The translations under genes were made by a program, and so were the position numbers. From Brucella rhizosphaerae (GTDB lineage Bacteria > Pseudomonadota > Alphaproteobacteria > Rhizobiales > Rhizobiaceae), in assembly GCF_002252475.1 (NCBI RefSeq), contig NZ_NNRK01000035.1, forward strand, positions 1-64,000: a stretch of DNA of 64,000 nt, given 5' to 3'. The notes beneath the pieces were generated by a model, which was given only the letters and a program-made list of their open reading frames with translations, did no database searches and was not told where the DNA came from. Below, one piece after another: positions 16,628-26,330 of the stretch; within the stretch, counting starts at the first letter, position 1; each line of letters opens with the position of its first letter.

Positions 16628-17278
16628 TCATGCGGAGGGCAATCCAAGGCGCACTGCATAGGCTGTCAGCTCAGCGCTGCTATGCAGATTGAGTTTGCGC
16701 ATAAGGTTTTCGCGGTGCTTGCGGGCAGTGAAAATACTTATCCCGAGCCGCTCTGCAATTTCTCTGGTTTTAGCGCCTTGCGGTATCAAGGCCAGAAATT
16801 GCAGTTCCCGTCTCGTGAGGGGAACTGGAGACGGGATACCGATATTGGGTTCCGGCTCATGGCTGTTCAGTCGATTGATCGCGCTGGTTTGGCTTGCAAC
16901 ACCATTACCATTTTGAAGATTGATAATGGCTGTCAGCAACTCACTGGGGTCGCCATCCTTGGTCAGATAGGCATCGGCACCAGAGCTGAGCGCTGCTCTG
17001 ATCGATCGGGACTCACTATTGGCCGACAGAATGAGGATTTTCAGTTTTGGATATGTGGTCCGTAATTGCCCGATAAACTGAAAACTGTGAAACCCCGGCA
17101 TTCCAAGATCAAGCAAGACCATATCACAAGGTGTTTGCGCCAGAAGAGCCAACAATGAAGAACAATCTCCGACTTCTCCAACCACAACTGTTTCGCTTAT
17201 AGTCGAAAGAAGCAGTTTAAGTCCTTCGCGGACGATACTGTGATCGTCGGCCAAGATAATCCGGTAATTTACACTCAT
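16628..17278 (-). CDS. NarL/FixJ-type response regulator with LuxR-type DNA-binding domain
   Basis: A 216-residue regulator. The receiver domain has the acidic pair D11-D12 (ILADDHSIVREGL), the phosphoacceptor D57 (VLLDLGMPG) and a conserved Lys in YLTKDGDP. The C-terminal LuxR helix-turn-helix is LTRRELQFLALIPQGAKTREIAERLGISIFTARKHRENLMRKLNLHS. It is divergent from, and 45 bases away from, a hybrid histidine kinase, its probable partner. Target genes are unknown. Confidence 0.9.
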   Translation of the reverse strand: MSVNYRIILADDHSIVREGLKLLLSTISETVVVGEVGDCSSLLALLAQTPCDMVLLDLGMPGFHSFQFIGQLRTTYPKLKILILSANSESRSIRAALSSGADAYLTKDGDPSELLTAIINLQNGNGVASQTSAINRLNSHEPEPNIGIPSPVPLTRRELQFLALIPQGAKTREIAERLGISIFTARKHRENLMRKLNLHSSAELTAYAVRLGLPSA

Positions 17279-17323
17279 CGAAAAGCTGCCCCTAAAAACC
17301 GCAAGCGAATACAGGATAGCATT

Positions 17324-19165
17324 ATGGCCGCATTAGCGCTCTCTGAAAAAGACGAAAAATCCGCGCGCGTTACTCTGGCTGACAACGCGCGTATCAGACA
17401 AGCGCTGGTCAATATCCTTTACAATCATTCGACCGGGGTTCTGCTGACAAATATCTTCGTGCCGATCCCATCGCTTCTGATCTTCTGGGGTAAAGTCCCT
17501 AATGCATGGCTCATTGCGTGGTGCCTTTCGGTTTATCTGCTGACAATCACCCGTGTCATTGTCACGCGCACCTTTTTTCGCCGATCCAAGACGCCGGACT
17601 CCTATACAAAATGGGCGTGGACTGCTGCCGGATTTTCGTGGTTATCAGGCTTGAATTGGGGTTTGCTGGGATTGATCGGCTTCATATCAAACGAGCCGCA
17701 TCTGCTGACCTTTGCGATGATCGTCATGACGGGGCTCACATGCGGGTCGGTACCCACCTCTTCCGCCTTCCTGCCTGTCCTTGCCGGTTCACTGTTCACC
17801 ACGGTATTACCGAGCACCATTTATTGCATTCTGGCAGAGGGCGAAGTCTATAATGCTTACCTCTTTCTGGTTGCCTGCTTGGTCATCATCAACCTGCATC
17901 ACGGTCGGGTCACCCACCGGGATCTGGCCGAAACAATCCGGTTACGGTTTGAAAACGAGACGCTTGTCGATCAGCTCAAGAGCGAACGAGACAGAGTAGC
18001 CGCAGCGGACCGCGCCAAAACACGCTTTCTGGCTGCTGCAAGCCATGATTTACGCCAGCCTGTCCACGCGCTCGGCCTTTTCAATTCGACACTGGCGGCA
18101 CTCGCGAACAGAGGAAGCGTCACCGCGATTGACGCAACCAACATCGCCGGAAAGATCCGAAATGTTGTTGCTAATCTGAGCTACCTTCTGAATGCGCTGC
18201 TCGATGTTTCGCGTCTCGACGCCCATATCGTCACGCCCAACAGGGAAGTCATTTCCATCAACGGCCTGCTCGATAACCTTCGGAACGAGTTTGCGGGCCT
18301 TGCTGAAAGCAAGGGTCTGGAATGGCGAATGGTCAATTGTTCCTGTCATACCGACAGCGATCCGATGATGCTCCGGCAGATACTGGCAAATCTGATCGCG
18401 AACGCCATTCGCTACACAGAAAGCGGGCGGGTCGTTTTCGGGTGCCGTCGCAGGGGCGATAATCTCGAGATACAGGTACATGATACTGGCCTGGGAATTC
18501 CAGCCAGCCAGCAGGTCACTGTTTTTGAAGAATTCGTGCAGCTTCACAATCCTGAACGGGATCGCGACAAGGGCTTGGGTCTTGGCTTATCCATCGTGAA
18601 ACGAACTGCGGAACTGCTCGGTCATCCGGTTCGACTGGTGTCGCAGCCGGGCAAAGGATCGATGTTCTCTATCGTCGTCCCGCTGGTTGCCAACCAGCGC
18701 CAATCCGAAAAGCCGGTCCAGAGCCTTCCTCAAACCGGCGGAAACATATTCATCGTTGATGATGAAAGCACCGTACTGGATGCCCTGTCCGGCCTTGTGG
18801 ATGTTTGGGGATATCGGGCCTATGCGGGACGCGATGCGGATGAAACATTTGTCGCATGGCAGGCTGATAAAGCCGCTGCGCACTCGCCCGCAGATCTCAT
18901 TATCGTTGATTATCGACTTGAAGGCGGGATGATCGGAACGGAAGCTGCCAGCAGATTGTTCAAGCATCTGGGGCGCCAGATGCCTGTAATTATCCTCACC
19001 GGCGACACGTCACCCGAACGGCTACGCGAGGCCTCAGCAAGCGGATATATGCTGCTTCACAAGCCCATCGATCCGGGCGAATTACTACAGGCTATTCAGC
19101 AACTGATACAAACCTCGGCCCTTTCATCCGCAAGCAACAGAAATAAAATGCAAAGCCCGGCTTGA
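17324..19165 (+). CDS. Membrane hybrid sensor histidine kinase with C-terminal receiver
   Basis: A 613-residue kinase. The N-terminal 200 residues hold about six hydrophobic segments with no known periplasmic sensor domain. A HisKA domain follows (FLAAASHDLRQPVHALGLF, phospho-His near 241), then a HATPase domain (NLIANAIRYTESGRVVFG, HDTGLGIP, GLGLGLSIVKRTAELLG) and a receiver (IFIVDDESTVLDAL; phosphoacceptor near D529 in IVDYRLEGG; HKPID). The SHDLRQP H-box is typical of the kinases paired with NarL-type regulators in proteobacteria. The ATG at 17324 was chosen because longer frames run into the divergent regulator gene and ACAGGA lies upstream. The signal is unknown. Confidence 0.88.
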   Translation: MAALALSEKDEKSARVTLADNARIRQALVNILYNHSTGVLLTNIFVPIPSLLIFWGKVPNAWLIAWCLSVYLLTITRVIVTRTFFRRSKTPDSYTKWAWTAAGFSWLSGLNWGLLGLIGFISNEPHLLTFAMIVMTGLTCGSVPTSSAFLPVLAGSLFTTVLPSTIYCILAEGEVYNAYLFLVACLVIINLHHGRVTHRDLAETIRLRFENETLVDQLKSERDRVAAADRAKTRFLAAASHDLRQPVHALGLFNSTLAALANRGSVTAIDATNIAGKIRNVVANLSYLLNALLDVSRLDAHIVTPNREVISINGLLDNLRNEFAGLAESKGLEWRMVNCSCHTDSDPMMLRQILANLIANAIRYTESGRVVFGCRRRGDNLEIQVHDTGLGIPASQQVTVFEEFVQLHNPERDRDKGLGLGLSIVKRTAELLGHPVRLVSQPGKGSMFSIVVPLVANQRQSEKPVQSLPQTGGNIFIVDDESTVLDALSGLVDVWGYRAYAGRDADETFVAWQADKAAAHSPADLIIVDYRLEGGMIGTEAASRLFKHLGRQMPVIILTGDTSPERLREASASGYMLLHKPIDPGELLQAIQQLIQTSALSSASNRNKMQSPA

Positions 19166-19188
19166 AACTCAAATCTCGGTTCCTAACT

Positions 19189-19284
19189 GTTGGGGAGTGG
19201 ACCGGGCCCCTCTGGCGGTTTTTTCAAACCGTGATGTCGGACCACTTCGAGCGCGCTCGAGGTCAGCCCGGAAACTCCCAGCCG
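19189..19284 (+). ncRNA. Candidate yybP-ykoY (Mn2+) riboswitch upstream of the TerC-family gene
   Basis: The leader has a closing stem between GTTGGGGAGT (19189-19198) and ACTCCCAGCC (19274-19283), an inner helix GCGGTTT/AAACCG, an arm CTTCGAGCGCGCTCGAG, and an inner pairing near GTCAGCCCGGAAACTCCC. The GGGGAGT opening and the GCCCGGAAACTCCC closing resemble the conserved manganese riboswitch, known to control alx/TerC-type genes. It lies 31 bases before the TerC-family start. The assignment rests on eye inspection, without a covariance search. Confidence 0.5.
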
Positions 19285-19314
19285 ACCTTGTGATATTTTG
19301 AACAGAGGTCGGAT

Positions 19315-20304
19315 ATGGAACTTTTTACATCACTTTTTATGGGAACACCGGTCTGGATGTGGCTGGTGTTCATCGGCATTGTTTTGGCATTGCTGGTGCT
19401 CGATCTGGGCGTCTTCAACAAAGAAGACCATGAGATCGAAATCGCTGAAAGCCTTAAAATGTCGGCTTTCTACATCACACTCGGACTGGCTTTTTCCGGG
19501 TTTGTCTGGTGGCAGTTAAGCAGTGAGGCAACGGCGCAGTATCTTACCGCTTTCGTGGTTGAAAAGACGCTGGCGCTCGACAATATCTTTGTCATCGCGC
19601 TGATTTTCAGCTTCTTCGCGATCCCGCGCAAATATCAGCACCGTGTCCTTTTCTGGGGCATTCTCGGCGTCATCGTGCTGCGTGGCATCATGATCGGCCT
19701 TGGTGCCACAATCGTCGCAAACTATCACTGGGTGCTTTATCTCTTTGCGGTTTTCCTCATCATCACCGGCATCAAGATGCTGTTTTCAGGTGAAGACGAC
19801 GAGCCGGATATGAGCCGCAATCCGCTGCTGCGCTTTGCCCGCAAACACATGCGCATCACGGATGAACTGCATGGCAACGCCTTCTTTGTGCGATTGAAAG
19901 ACAGCCAGACCGGCAAGATGGTGCGCTTTGCGACGCCATTGTTTCTGGCGCTGATCATGATCGAAGTTGCGGATCTGATTTTTGCCGTAGACTCTGTCCC
20001 GGCCGTGTTCACGATCACCACAGATCCTTTCATCGTGTACACGTCGAACATCTTCGCAATTCTTGGTCTCAGAGCACTGTTCTTTGCGCTGTCAGCCATC
20101 CTGCATCGCTTCGCCTATCTTAAATATGCGCTGTCGATCCTGCTGATCTTCATCGGCTCGAAAATGTTCATTGCCGATCTGATGGGCTGGGAGAAATTTC
20201 CTCCGGCCTGGTCGCTGGGTATTACTTTCGCAATCCTTGGTACAGGCGTTATCGTCTCGCTTGTGAAAACCAAAGATGCGGAAAAACCAGTGAGCCATCA
20301 TTAG
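19315..20304 (+). CDS. TerC/Alx-family integral membrane protein
   Basis: A 329-residue membrane protein with about eight hydrophobic segments carrying acidic residues: LVLDLGVFNKEDHEIEI near residue 25, VEKTLALDNIFVIALIFSFF near 78, and EVADLIFAVDSVPAVFTITTDPFIVYTSNIF near 220. These paired Asp/Glu motifs are the family hallmark. Members such as E. coli Alx take part in manganese export or homeostasis, and others in tellurite resistance. The length matches Alx (about 320). It has its own leader with a candidate Mn2+ riboswitch, which strengthens the manganese assignment. Confidence 0.88.
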   Translation: MELFTSLFMGTPVWMWLVFIGIVLALLVLDLGVFNKEDHEIEIAESLKMSAFYITLGLAFSGFVWWQLSSEATAQYLTAFVVEKTLALDNIFVIALIFSFFAIPRKYQHRVLFWGILGVIVLRGIMIGLGATIVANYHWVLYLFAVFLIITGIKMLFSGEDDEPDMSRNPLLRFARKHMRITDELHGNAFFVRLKDSQTGKMVRFATPLFLALIMIEVADLIFAVDSVPAVFTITTDPFIVYTSNIFAILGLRALFFALSAILHRFAYLKYALSILLIFIGSKMFIADLMGWEKFPPAWSLGITFAILGTGVIVSLVKTKDAEKPVSHH

Positions 20305-20334
20305 AGCAATTCCGGGAAAAACTGGAACTGCTCT
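20303..20334. repeat. Short dispersed palindrome (AGAGCAATTCC type)
   Basis: AGAGCAATTCC (20303-20313) and GGAACTGCTCT (20324-20334) form an inverted repeat with one mismatch. The arms AGAGC...GCTCT and the central GGGAAAA are the pattern of one hairpin of the dispersed repeat family. It begins at the TerC-family stop codon. Confidence 0.5.
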
Positions 20335-20356
20335 GGTCGTAACGACTGCAAATTAT

Positions 20357-20383
20357 CTGCCCGGACTTTCAAAGTTCGGGCAG
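20357..20383. terminator. Hairpin between the convergent TerC-family and DeoR-type genes
   Basis: CTGCCCGGAC (20357-20366) and GTTCGGGCAG (20374-20383) pair with a single mismatch and can extend inward. It lies between two convergent stop codons, 11 bases from the DeoR-type gene. It could end transcripts from either side. Confidence 0.5.
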
Positions 20384-20394
20384 GCTTCAGAAAA

Positions 20395-21165
20395 TCAGTA
20401 GATTATCTCCACCCCTGCTCGCTCTAACGCTGCGTAAACTGCGCTCGGTGGTGGCTGGTCCGTAATAACAAGATCAATGCTTGAAGTGGGCAGGATCGAA
20501 AACTTGTCCGAGCGTTGCAGAGCTGTATGACTGGCAAGCACAACAAATTTCCTTGTTTGACGCCGTACCACCTGCACCAATTGCAAATGTCGATCTGACG
20601 GCCCCAGCAATCCGCGCTCCACATCAAAGCCACTTGCGCCCATGAACGCGATATCAAAAACCCGACGTGAAATAATCTCCATTGCCTCAAAGCCGAACGA
20701 AGCGCGGGAATGCTTGTCAAACTGACCGCCGCACAGCGTGAGGTCCGTCTGACCGCCCATGGCAAGAACGATCATGATATCAACCATCAGGGATGTCGCA
20801 ATGATCGGCGGTTCATGGCGTGCTTCCCACGCAGTCGCCAATGCAGTCGAGCCCCCGCTGAAAAACACAGACATGCCAGGTTTAAGCAAACCGTGAGCAA
20901 GACGCGCAATCCGCTCTTTGGCCTCGCGATCCGCGCCGATGCGCAGATCGATATGCGGCAACCCCTTTGCCGTAACCGCTCGTGCACCGCCATGGACACG
21001 CATTGCTTGTCCTTTCTCTTCCAGCGAAGCAAGATCACGCCTGATCGTTTCCTCTGAAACGGAAAAAACTGTCGCCAGTTCTGCACATGTTGCATCGCCA
21101 AGTCTGATGAGACGATCGCGAATGCGGTCCTGCCGGTCTGAGGGGCGGAGAGGTCTGGGTGCCAT
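20395..21165 (-). CDS. DeoR-family transcriptional repressor
   Basis: A 256-residue regulator with an N-terminal DeoR helix-turn-helix (RQDRIRDRLIRLGDATCAELATVFSVSEETIRRDLASLEEKGQAMRVHGGA), and a C-terminal DeoRC sensor domain (FFSGGSTALATAW, MVDIMIVLAMGGQTDLTLCGGQ, FMGASGFDVERGLLGPSD). Such proteins bind a sugar phosphate and release DNA. It is divergent from the sugar ABC operon at 21349, 183 bases away; the phosphorylated product of the PfkB kinase of that operon is the likely effector (inference). Confidence 0.9.
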   Translation of the reverse strand: MAPRPLRPSDRQDRIRDRLIRLGDATCAELATVFSVSEETIRRDLASLEEKGQAMRVHGGARAVTAKGLPHIDLRIGADREAKERIARLAHGLLKPGMSVFFSGGSTALATAWEARHEPPIIATSLMVDIMIVLAMGGQTDLTLCGGQFDKHSRASFGFEAMEIISRRVFDIAFMGASGFDVERGLLGPSDRHLQLVQVVRRQTRKFVVLASHTALQRSDKFSILPTSSIDLVITDQPPPSAVYAALERAGVEIIY

Positions 21166-21348
21166 TTTGTGGTCTCGTCATAGTTACACTGCCAGCGGCT
21201 TACAGGGCTTATCTCACAGGAATACGACAAAGTTTCACTTAAACGTTCATTAAACGGGCAGTTATCGCAAAGCCCGGTCAAAGCGCACAATTCGCATGTC
21301 ATTCATGACCGTTAGTTTGTGCCCACATTGGACACAGGAGTGACGGAC

Positions 21349-22599
21349 ATGGTCGAACTTTCAAGGCGCAGTTTTCTGACCGCCTCAGCCGCAATCGCAG
21401 CGACGAGCACCTTTGGCATCTCTTCGGCTTTCTCCGCCGACGCCAAGATCGAAATATCCAGCATCTGGGGACCAGACAAGCCATTCCAGAAAGTGGTCGA
21501 TGCTTTCAACGCGTTGAAGACCGGCGTCACCGTCACCAATCGCTTTGACGGCGACTACGAAACCGCGACCGCCAAAGCCCTCGCCGGTATAGCCGCAGGC
21601 AAGCCACCGGCAATCATGGTAACCGGCTGGAAATTCGGATATTTCGCACGCCGTACCCTTGGCGCGCGCGATCTCAACGAAATCGATGCGACCAGAGCAA
21701 AGGCTATCATCGCGAACTTCGTTCCTTCGCTGATGCCGCTTGTGACCATTGACGATGCCGTAATTGGTCTGCCATGGGCAATGTCCACACCGATCACTTT
21801 CATCAACAGCGCTTTGTGGGCCGAAGCCGGTCTTGATCCGAACCTCCCGGATAATCCAGATACCGACTGGCTTTATAATGCTGCACGCACGCTTGATGAA
21901 AAGCTCAAGGGTAAACATGCGACCTACCGTTCGGCTCTGGCCCTGTCCAATAATGAATGGACAAGCCAGTCCTTCATCCAGAATGCAGGCGGGTATATAA
22001 TCGATCCATCAGGCAAGCTTGCGCTGAACAGCGATGAGGCCGCTAAAGGCATGGAGCTTTTCTGCCAGCCAGCCCATCAGGGTCTGTGGACACCCGTCAG
22101 CGGCAAGGAGCAGGATGCAGCCTTTGAAGCCGGTGCGCTTGCGATCTGCACCACAAGCTCGACCCGCGCCGCCAGCTTCCCGTTTGGCAATGCCAAGGCA
22201 ATCACCGCGCGTTTCCCAGGCATTCCGGGCCATGACCGCAACATGAACAGTGGCGGCAACTTTCTTGCCGTTTATGCAAAGAATGACGAACAGGCCAAGG
22301 CTTCGCTTGCTTTCCTGGAATTCTGCGCCTCGCCGGAAGGCCAGAAAATCTGGTCGGAAGTCGGCTACCTAAATACATCCGTTCACGATATTCCGTTGAT
22401 CAACGACTTCATGAAGCCCGCCGCAGGCCAATTGCAGGATGGTTTGACTGCAGAAACCATCTGGCCCGGCAAACGTGGACTTGAAGGCCAGAATATCTGG
22501 CGCAAGTGGGTTTCACGCATGTTGACCAAAGAGACCGATATCAAAGCAGGCCTCAAGTCGGCTCATGACGAGCTTGCAACAGTGCTGGTGGATGCCTGA
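21349..22599 (+). CDS. Sugar ABC transporter substrate-binding protein (family 1, Tat-type signal)
   Basis: A 416-residue solute-binding protein of the UgpB/MalE type. The start ATG at 21349 has GGAG upstream and gives MVELSRRSFLTASAAIAATS, with a twin-arginine motif RRSFL before the hydrophobic stretch, so export in folded form is likely. The mature part has the two-lobed carbohydrate-binding layout, with WGPDKPFQKVVDAFNAL near the start and GGNFLAVYAKNDEQAKASLAFLEFCASPEGQKIW late. It is the first gene of the operon. The precise substrate is not evident; UgpB-like proteins bind glycerol phosphates, oligosaccharides or polyols. Confidence 0.88.
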   Translation: MVELSRRSFLTASAAIAATSTFGISSAFSADAKIEISSIWGPDKPFQKVVDAFNALKTGVTVTNRFDGDYETATAKALAGIAAGKPPAIMVTGWKFGYFARRTLGARDLNEIDATRAKAIIANFVPSLMPLVTIDDAVIGLPWAMSTPITFINSALWAEAGLDPNLPDNPDTDWLYNAARTLDEKLKGKHATYRSALALSNNEWTSQSFIQNAGGYIIDPSGKLALNSDEAAKGMELFCQPAHQGLWTPVSGKEQDAAFEAGALAICTTSSTRAASFPFGNAKAITARFPGIPGHDRNMNSGGNFLAVYAKNDEQAKASLAFLEFCASPEGQKIWSEVGYLNTSVHDIPLINDFMKPAAGQLQDGLTAETIWPGKRGLEGQNIWRKWVSRMLTKETDIKAGLKSAHDELATVLVDA

Positions 22600-22605
22600 C
22601 GCGAA

Positions 22606-23493
22606 ATGCCGAAACCTCTGTTTACAAAACTGGCCCCGTGGATATTCGCGGGGCCAGCCGTCCTTTCCGTCATCATTTTCCTTTACGGCCCTATTCTGGC
22701 CTCCGCAGTTCTGTCGGTAGTCGACTGGAACCTGCTCTCAACCGATGTCAGCTTCGTCGGGCTGGACAATTATAAAAGCATTTTTGCCGATGCCGACTTC
22801 CGTCTGGCTGCGTGGAACACGGTGCTTTACTGCGCCATTCTGGTTCCGGCCCAGATCATCCTGCCTCTGATCATTGCGGTGATGATTCATGCGGTGCAGG
22901 GTTCAAAACTGGAGCGCGTTTATCGCGGTGCATTTTTCCTGCCCACCATTCTGGCCTACTCGGTCGCTGGTGTGACATGGTCGTGGCTGCTTAATCCGGT
23001 CAATGGTCTCTTCAATGAAGTGCTCGTGTGGTTCGGCCTGCCGACATCGATGTGGCACATGGACCCCAATCTCGCGCTTCTGTCTGTATCCGTTGTCACT
23101 TTCTGGAAAAGCTTCGGTCTCAACATGCTGTTGTGGATCGCCGCTCTTGCCAACGTGCCCCAATCCATGCGCGAAGCATCGCGGCTGGATGGTGCGGGTC
23201 CATGGCGGCGCTTCTTCACCATCGAGCTGCCGCTGATCACACCGACTGCTTTCTTCATTTCCGTCACGACGGTATTCTCCGTGCTGGACGATATTGTCGG
23301 TGTCGTTGATGTGCTGACAAGTGGCGGACCAGCGGGTCGAAGCTCCAATCTTCTTTATTTCCTCTGGCAACAAGGCCTGCAATTCTTCCAGTTCGGCAGA
23401 GCAAGTGCGGTCGCCATGGTCATCATTGTTGCGGTTCTTCTCATCACATGGGCGCAGTTCCGCTTCGGCGAAAAGCGGGTGCATTATCAATGA
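22606..23493 (+). CDS. Sugar ABC transporter permease (UgpA/MalF type)
   Basis: A 295-residue permease with six hydrophobic segments and the coupling motif EASRLDGAGPWRRFFTIELPLITP near residue 190. It begins six bases after the binding-protein stop and ends with a four-base overlap (ATGA) with the next permease. It forms the first half of the channel. Confidence 0.9.
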   Translation: MPKPLFTKLAPWIFAGPAVLSVIIFLYGPILASAVLSVVDWNLLSTDVSFVGLDNYKSIFADADFRLAAWNTVLYCAILVPAQIILPLIIAVMIHAVQGSKLERVYRGAFFLPTILAYSVAGVTWSWLLNPVNGLFNEVLVWFGLPTSMWHMDPNLALLSVSVVTFWKSFGLNMLLWIAALANVPQSMREASRLDGAGPWRRFFTIELPLITPTAFFISVTTVFSVLDDIVGVVDVLTSGGPAGRSSNLLYFLWQQGLQFFQFGRASAVAMVIIVAVLLITWAQFRFGEKRVHYQ

Positions 23494-24335
23494 CCGCCAC
23501 TTCTTTCAGCGCCACGCTTTCACGTGGCACACTCCACATTCTTCTCATTGTGTTGTCGCTTATCACACTGTTTCCATTGCTATGGATGGTGACATCTGCA
23601 TTTACGCCCAATGCGCTCATTGCCCAGAAAGCTTTGCGGTTCTGGCCCGAACAGATAACCTTGTCGAATTTCCAGATTGCGGCGGATCGCTATCCAATCT
23701 GGTGGTGGCTGTTCAACTCTGTCATCACCTCCGGAGCGATCACGCTGGGCAAGCTCATCATCAGCTTGCCTGCGGGCTATGCCTTTGCCCGAATGGACTT
23801 TCGCGGCAAGCATTTCCTGTTCTGGTTGGTCATTGCCACCATGTCGTTTCCAACGGTCCTTGCGATCATTCCGACTTATATTGCAGTGGTGAAGATACAG
23901 GCCTTCGACACCTATTCAGCAATGATTATCCCCTCGATCCCGTATATCGGCTTCTATGTCTTCTATTTCAGACAATCGTTCCGTTCGCTCCCCGACGAAA
24001 TGTTTGAAGCAGCCCGGATTGACGGCTGTGGTATCTGGAAGCAATTCAGGGATATTGCCATTCCAAACGTACTGCCTGCGATAGCTGCCCTTTCTGTCAT
24101 ATCCTTTATGGGCGCGTGGAATATCTATCTCTGGGGACAGCTCGTTCTGGAAGATACCGGCCGCAAGACTCTCACCACAGGCATTGCCATGTTTGCAGAT
24201 GTTGATGGTGCCGAAACGCCCTGGGGACCACTGATGGCAACAAGCCTTCTATCCGTCCTGCCAGTTCTCGGCATGTTTCTTCTGGCGCAACGTTACATCG
24301 TTGAAGCCTTTTCTGCTGGCACAGGAGAGAAATAA
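23490..24335 (+). CDS. Sugar ABC transporter permease (UgpE/MalG type)
   Basis: A 281-residue permease with the EAA motif EAARIDGCGIWKQFRDIAIPNVLPA near residue 175. The ATG at 23490 overlaps the TGA of the preceding permease, which fixes the start at MTATSFSATLS and rules out the longer frame to 23448. The kinase gene starts directly after its stop codon. Confidence 0.9.
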   Translation: MTATSFSATLSRGTLHILLIVLSLITLFPLLWMVTSAFTPNALIAQKALRFWPEQITLSNFQIAADRYPIWWWLFNSVITSGAITLGKLIISLPAGYAFARMDFRGKHFLFWLVIATMSFPTVLAIIPTYIAVVKIQAFDTYSAMIIPSIPYIGFYVFYFRQSFRSLPDEMFEAARIDGCGIWKQFRDIAIPNVLPAIAALSVISFMGAWNIYLWGQLVLEDTGRKTLTTGIAMFADVDGAETPWGPLMATSLLSVLPVLGMFLLAQRYIVEAFSAGTGEK

Positions 24336-25163
24336 ATGGCGCGTATTCTTGTTGTCGCCCATCTCAATCACGATCGCATCTGGGAACTCACTGGCCCTCT
24401 TCAATCCGGTGCACGCATTTCATGGCGCAACCGCGAGATAACACTTGGTGGCGGCGGTTACTTCACCGGCTTACCTTTTCTTATATCGGGGCATGAGGTT
24501 GCATTGGTCAGCTCGCTCGGCAATGACACACTTGGAAGTGAAGCCCGCGACTATCTTGCATCAAGCGGCTTCGACATGCAGCATGTCATCACGCGCGACA
24601 CCGGTACCCACCTCACAGAGATTTTTCTGGAACCATCGGGTGAACGCACGATTTTGACAGCGCATGATGGTCCCATGCGGCGGTTCACGCTCAGCAGCGA
24701 AACCAGCGCAGACGCCGCATATATTAATTGCTTCAATCCTGATGCGAAGATCGTCGATGCTTTGAATTCGACTGCTTTTGTCGCCTCGCAGTTTCCCCTG
24801 TCCGAAACATCCGTGTCGCGCCCCGCCGATCTCATGATCGGTTCGCGCGGGGACTTTCCCGGCCTTGATGACACTGCACTCTGGCAAAAAGCTTTCGCCT
24901 TGTGCAGCGGAAGACTGAAACATCTCGTCATGACCGACGGTGCCCGCACAATCACCATTTATGATGGCAGAGAGACGCGACCGGTTCAGCCCATGAGGCG
25001 CGCAACGGTCAGCAACACCATCGGCGCAGGTGATCATTTTTCTGCAAGTCTTATCTCCGCGATGTTGAGCGGAGTGGCTATCGAAGACGCGGCCAGTGCG
25101 GCGAGCAAAGCAACCACAGAATGGCTTGAACAGCGCGATCGCCAACCGCTGGAAACCATCTGA
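24336..25163 (+). CDS. PfkB-family carbohydrate kinase
   Basis: A 275-residue ribokinase-type kinase that would phosphorylate the imported sugar or polyol. It has the N-terminal [30 protein letters not shown] region and the C-terminal signature [14 protein letters not shown] near residue 228, where the Asp of GAGD is the catalytic base. The usual DTTGAGD is changed to NTIGAGD, a modest deviation. It is a little shorter than typical (about 300). The gene directly abuts the upstream permease stop and precedes the ATPase gene, an uncommon position inside an ABC operon. Confidence 0.88.
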   Translation: MARILVVAHLNHDRIWELTGPLQSGARISWRNREITLGGGGYFTGLPFLISGHEVALVSSLGNDTLGSEARDYLASSGFDMQHVITRDTGTHLTEIFLEPSGERTILTAHDGPMRRFTLSSETSADAAYINCFNPDAKIVDALNSTAFVASQFPLSETSVSRPADLMIGSRGDFPGLDDTALWQKAFALCSGRLKHLVMTDGARTITIYDGRETRPVQPMRRATVSNTIGAGDHFSASLISAMLSGVAIEDAASAASKATTEWLEQRDRQPLETI

Positions 25164-25221
25164 TCAAAGCAGATATGGCAAGCGCGAGGAATATCTCGCT
25201 GCTTGGCAGGAATGGAGAAAA

Positions 25222-26325
25222 ATGGCCGGGATTATCCTCAAAGACATCAAGAAGATCTATGCGGGTGGAGTGGAAGCCGTAAAGGGCGTTTCCATAGACA
25301 TTCGTGCGGGCGAATTCATCGTGCTTGTCGGCCCTTCAGGCTGCGGAAAATCGACCCTTCTGCGCATGGTCGCCGGCCTTGAAAGCATTTCCGGCGGCGA
25401 GGTCAGCATTGGCGGGCGCGTGGTCAACGATGTTGAACCCGCCGATCGCGACATTGCCATGGTGTTCCAGAATTACGCGCTTTATCCGCATATGTCGGTC
25501 TATGACAACATGGCTTACGGTTTGCGAAACCGTAAAACGCCAAAAGCGGAAATCGTGACGCGGGTGGCGGAAGCAGCCCGAATGCTCGAAATCGAACCCT
25601 ATCTGGACCGCAAGCCGAAAGCCTTGTCCGGTGGTCAGCGTCAACGCGTTGCCATGGGTCGCGCCATCGTGCGCAAGCCTTCCGTTTTCCTCTTTGATGA
25701 GCCGCTTTCCAATCTGGATGCAAAACTGCGTGTGACGATGCGCGGAGAAATCAAGCGCCTGCAACGACGGCTTGGCACAACTTCTCTTTATGTGACGCAT
25801 GATCAGCTTGAAGCCATGACACTGGCCCATCGTCTGGTTGTTCTGAACAAGGGCAGCATTGAACAGATCGGCACGCCGCTGGAAGTTTATCACAACCCGG
25901 CTTCGACCTTTGTTGCGAGCTTTATCGGCTCGCCCGCAATGAACCTGCTTCCGGGTCATCTGGAAGGCGACCAGCTCACGTTAAGCAATGCAGTGTTGAA
26001 ACTCACTGGCGCTGTTCCGCCCGCGGGTCCGGTGACAGTCGGCATGCGGCCGGAAGATATTTTTCCGGCACAGAATGGCACGAATGCATTCGACTTCGTT
26101 CTCGACCACGTGGAAGAACTGGGCGCCCAGCGCCTTATCCATGGAACAGTTGGTGAGCAGCGTGTCACCGCAGCCTTTGCGCCGCATGTGCCGATCAGCG
26201 AAAACATGCAGTTGACTGTCGCTGCCGACAAGTTGCACTTCTTCTGCACCAACACCGGCAAGCGACTGATTACGAGTACGCAGCAGGCAACTCAGCAAAA
26301 CGCATCAAACCTGTCACTTGTCTGA
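25222..26325 (+). CDS. Sugar ABC transporter ATP-binding protein (UgpC/MalK type)
   Basis: A 367-residue ATPase: GPSGCGKST (Walker A), [17 protein letters not shown] (signature), [16 protein letters not shown] (Walker B), [12 protein letters not shown], then the TOBE-type C-terminal domain ([22 protein letters not shown]). ATG at 25222 has GGAGAAAA before it and begins the domain; the longer frame to 25096 overlaps the kinase gene. It is the last gene of the operon. Confidence 0.93.
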   Translation: MAGIILKDIKKIYAGGVEAVKGVSIDIRAGEFIVLVGPSGCGKSTLLRMVAGLESISGGEVSIGGRVVNDVEPADRDIAMVFQNYALYPHMSVYDNMAYGLRNRKTPKAEIVTRVAEAARMLEIEPYLDRKPKALSGGQRQRVAMGRAIVRKPSVFLFDEPLSNLDAKLRVTMRGEIKRLQRRLGTTSLYVTHDQLEAMTLAHRLVVLNKGSIEQIGTPLEVYHNPASTFVASFIGSPAMNLLPGHLEGDQLTLSNAVLKLTGAVPPAGPVTVGMRPEDIFPAQNGTNAFDFVLDHVEELGAQRLIHGTVGEQRVTAAFAPHVPISENMQLTVAADKLHFFCTNTGKRLITSTQQATQQNASNLSLV

Positions 26326-26330
26326 GGTGA

